Shown here: positions 21,538 to 23,638 of the stretch, piece by piece | Position numbering within the stretch: position 1 is the first letter of the stretch | Layout of the letters: each line of letters begins with the position of its first letter | Translations under genes and position numbers: made by a program | The notes under the pieces: generated by a model | Databases searched by the model: none | What the model saw: the letters and a program-made list of their open reading frames with translations, nothing else | What the model was told of the DNA's origin: nothing | Virus record (IMG/VR): IMGVR_UViG_3300046003_003104 | Coordinates: 1 to 23,638 of that record | Strand: one strand, 5' to 3' | DNA from: a virus | DNA length: 23,638 nt

Positions 21538-23638
21538 TTAACTTAACATAATTTTTTTAATTCTTTTTAATTCTTCCATTAATTTAGGGTCTAAAATTTC
21601 TTGAACAACATTTTGACCAGTTTGTTGAGCTGGTGCTGCTTGTTGAGCTGGTGCTGCTTGTTGAGCCGTACCAACTTTAGTCATAGTTTTACCACCTGAA
21701 AACAAACATTTATATGATTTAATAAATAACATTATAGGTGCTCTAGCACTACCATAAGCACCAGTTAACCCAGCGTCTTCATCATAAGCCATAATTATTC
21801 TACTAACTAAAGAAATCACTTTAGCTATAGCCTCAACATCTCTTCTTCTTGTGACGGTTGAATCTTCAGCTTCTTTTGTTAATTCATCAAAAGATATAAC
21901 TTTACCAAGTGTACTCTTATTTTGCACAATTAATTTAGCTATCGACATAATATCTTGTTGCGCTGATTTTAACGTATCTTTACCTTGAGACACTGAAACA
22001 TTAACCAAAGATTCCATTTGTTTAACCAACGCATTTACATTCGCTTGTTTAAATGAATTAGAGAGTTTTTGCCACGCTTTTGTTGCATGTGTTTCAACTG
22101 ACTGTACGTTAGCATTATTAGGTGAATTTATTTGTGTGAAATTAGCTTTATTAGCGGTATTCCAATTAGCACCAGCTTCATTTATTTTCTTTAAATTTTT
22201 AACCTTAGCACCCCATGAACCAGTATTTGGGCTATCAGTGTAATCTGGTTTAGAACCTTTATTTATAACACTAACAGTTTCAGGGTCTAAATTTACATTT
22301 GTATTTATTTTATCATCACGAGTCATAAATACTTTATCAGGACCTTTTGATGATATAGGGTTATTTTTATTAACTATTTTTACTTGTTTTTCACCTTTTT
22401 GTCCACTATATAAAAATTCATCACCAAGTTTAATATTATTTTTGTTTAAACCTGATTGCGATGGCATATCTTTACCACCAACCTTAACGACACCTCTATT
22501 AACCATATCGTTTAATTGTATTGTGGCTCTTATTAGGTCTTTAACACAATTTAATGATTCATTACTTACACCACCAGTACCATCACCAGTACCATCTTGT
22601 GTTTCACCTTCTTCGTCAGGTAACACACCACCTTCTAAATCACGCAAAGATTGATACAATATATTAAGCGTTGCCGCTCTAGATGATTTTTGACCTTTCA
22701 TTCTCATTAATTTAACAACAATACCAGCAGTAACCAATCCAATACCTATAGGACCTAAAACAGCCCCAAAACCTTTAGCCAAAGCATAACCAGCGGCTGT
22801 TTTAACACCAGTTTTTAATACTAATTTTGGAACAGCTTTAATTATAGTATTTATTATCATACCTTTTAAACTACCACCAGTTTGAGTAACTAAAGAATCA
22901 CCAAAAGATTCTCCAGTACCAGCCCATTGACCTTGAAATACTTGACCTAAATTACTACCGTGACCATTAGGGTTATTAACTATTTCCGTAAGCGCTTTTT
23001 TAGCCGCTTCAGGGTCTGCAAATATACCACCTTGTTGAGTTAGCGCGTTGATACCGTCTTGAACGTTACCACCACCTAAAGCCTTCACACCATTAATAAA
23101 TTCTTGCGGTGAAGAATTAGGGTTAAGGTTCATCCCGTTCAATCTATTCATGATTTGGGTCATACCCTCATTAGGTTTTATTGACGCAAACACTTGTGTT
23201 TTTTCTTGAACAGCTTGTTTTATATATTCGATAGATGGGTTTTTAGTTACCACATCAAATAAACTTTTAAACCACTCAGTGTTTACCAACCATGAAAAAG
23301 CACCCAAAGAAGCACCTATACCAGCCAGTGTCATAGGTAATTTGTTAGATTTAAGAGTATCCATTCTTGTACTAGCAAAATCTTCACCACCACCTCTTTT
23401 TGCTTGTAGTTGACCTCTAACATCACGAGCATCCAACGGGTCCGCTTCATTTATTTCATCTTCATTTTCATAAATTGGATTTCTTTTCATTCCACTACCG
23501 TCACATTCTTCACAACCACTACCCTTACAACTTGGACACCATGGTGATTCAAAATCATCATCTGATTCATCTTCATTTTCATTTGTAACACTATACATAC
23601 CTTTCAAATCAACATCTAAATATTTGTTAACATATTTC
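21538..23638 (-). CDS. Large putative structural protein with DnaJ-like zinc motif (at least 699 aa, 5' end outside window)
   Basis: No family recognised. The frame is open through the right edge. The first possible internal start is a TTG at 23607, but coding-like residues (KYVNKYLDVDL) precede it, so the true start is probably outside. Counting from that TTG, residues 24-39 hold WCPSCKGSGCEECDGSG, two C-x2-C-x-G-x-G units as in DnaJ zinc fingers. Hydrophobic, Gly/Ala-rich segments lie at about 92-110 (TLAGIGASLGAFSWLV) and 265-305 (GFGAVLGPIGIGLVTAGIVV), suggesting membrane insertion or a tightly packed core. There is a QQAAPA repeat near the C-terminus, and the end reads EELKRIKKIMLS. The position upstream of tail genes suggests a virion protein, perhaps one ejected with DNA; this is inference. 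The shared terminator follows. Confidence 0.78.
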   Translation of the reverse strand, partial: KYVNKYLDVDLKGMYSVTNENEDESDDDFESPWCPSCKGSGCEECDGSGMKRNPIYENEDEINEADPLDARDVRGQLQAKRGGGEDFASTRMDTLKSNKLPMTLAGIGASLGAFSWLVNTEWFKSLFDVVTKNPSIEYIKQAVQEKTQVFASIKPNEGMTQIMNRLNGMNLNPNSSPQEFINGVKALGGGNVQDGINALTQQGGIFADPEAAKKALTEIVNNPNGHGSNLGQVFQGQWAGTGESFGDSLVTQTGGSLKGMIINTIIKAVPKLVLKTGVKTAAGYALAKGFGAVLGPIGIGLVTAGIVVKLMRMKGQKSSRAATLNILYQSLRDLEGGVLPDEEGETQDGTGDGTGGVSNESLNCVKDLIRATIQLNDMVNRGVVKVGGKDMPSQSGLNKNNIKLGDEFLYSGQKGEKQVKIVNKNNPISSKGPDKVFMTRDDKINTNVNLDPETVSVINKGSKPDYTDSPNTGSWGAKVKNLKKINEAGANWNTANKANFTQINSPNNANVQSVETHATKAWQKLSNSFKQANVNALVKQMESLVNVSVSQGKDTLKSAQQDIMSIAKLIVQNKSTLGKVISFDELTKEAEDSTVTRRRDVEAIAKVISLVSRIIMAYDEDAGLTGAYGSARAPIMLFIKSYKCLFSGGKTMTKVGTAQQAAPAQQAAPAQQTGQNVVQEILDPKLMEELKRIKKIMLS
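21622..21666 (-). repeat. 18-bp tandem repeat, 2.5 copies
   Basis: The plus-strand unit TTGTTGAGCTGGTGCTGC is repeated exactly at 21622-21639 and 21640-21657, followed by half a unit. It encodes a QQAAPA linker near the C-terminus of the large structural protein. Confidence 0.88.

Overview
The window looks like part of a large, AT-rich, contractile-tailed (T4-like) bacteriophage infecting a Bacteroidetes host, probably a flavobacterium. Virion genes: a gp19-like tail tube, a tube paralogue, a gp26-type tail assembly chaperone, a tape measure, a gp48/gp54-like baseplate protein, a gp53-like wedge and a giant hub with lytic domains. Replication gene: a gp32-like ssDNA-binding protein at the left edge. 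Host clues: promoters match the Bacteroidetes primary sigma pattern (TTG, 20 bp, TAnnTTTG), and start codons lack Shine-Dalgarno sequences and follow A-rich leaders. No tRNA, rRNA, CRISPR array or insertion sequence was seen.

All genes but one lie on the minus strand and are read from high to low coordinate. (1) 21538 to the right edge: a large protein with a DnaJ-like zinc motif, cut by the window end. (2) 20087-21517, plus strand: a free-standing homing-type endonuclease inserted before the tail tube gene. (3) 19514-20002: tail tube, then a strong terminator. (4) 17187-19417: tube paralogue and tail assembly chaperone, the latter with an apparent frameshift extension at a U7 run, then a terminator. 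(5) 13691-17127: a 308-aa protein and the tape measure, then a terminator. (6) 2670-13419: baseplate unit with an OmpA-like domain protein, a gp53-like wedge and a 2078-aa hub with two cell-wall hydrolase domains. (7) 564-2631: four unrecognised genes, then a terminator. (8) left edge: ssDNA-binding protein with two tandem promoters.

Two promoter classes stand out. Class A (12-mer TTAGTATATTTG, usually with TTG 20 bp before the TATATTTG box) precedes the ssDNA-binding protein twice, the endonuclease, and the 198-aa gene. Class B (ATATTTAT, 3 nt, TAAA) occurs before five minus-strand units, four of them structural; in three cases it lies just after an intrinsic terminator. Class B is a good candidate for this phage's late promoter. 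Together the structural genes supply most parts needed to build a contractile tail: tube, chaperone, ruler, baseplate and puncturing/lytic hub. Sheath, tail terminator and capsid genes are not visible and are presumably outside the window.
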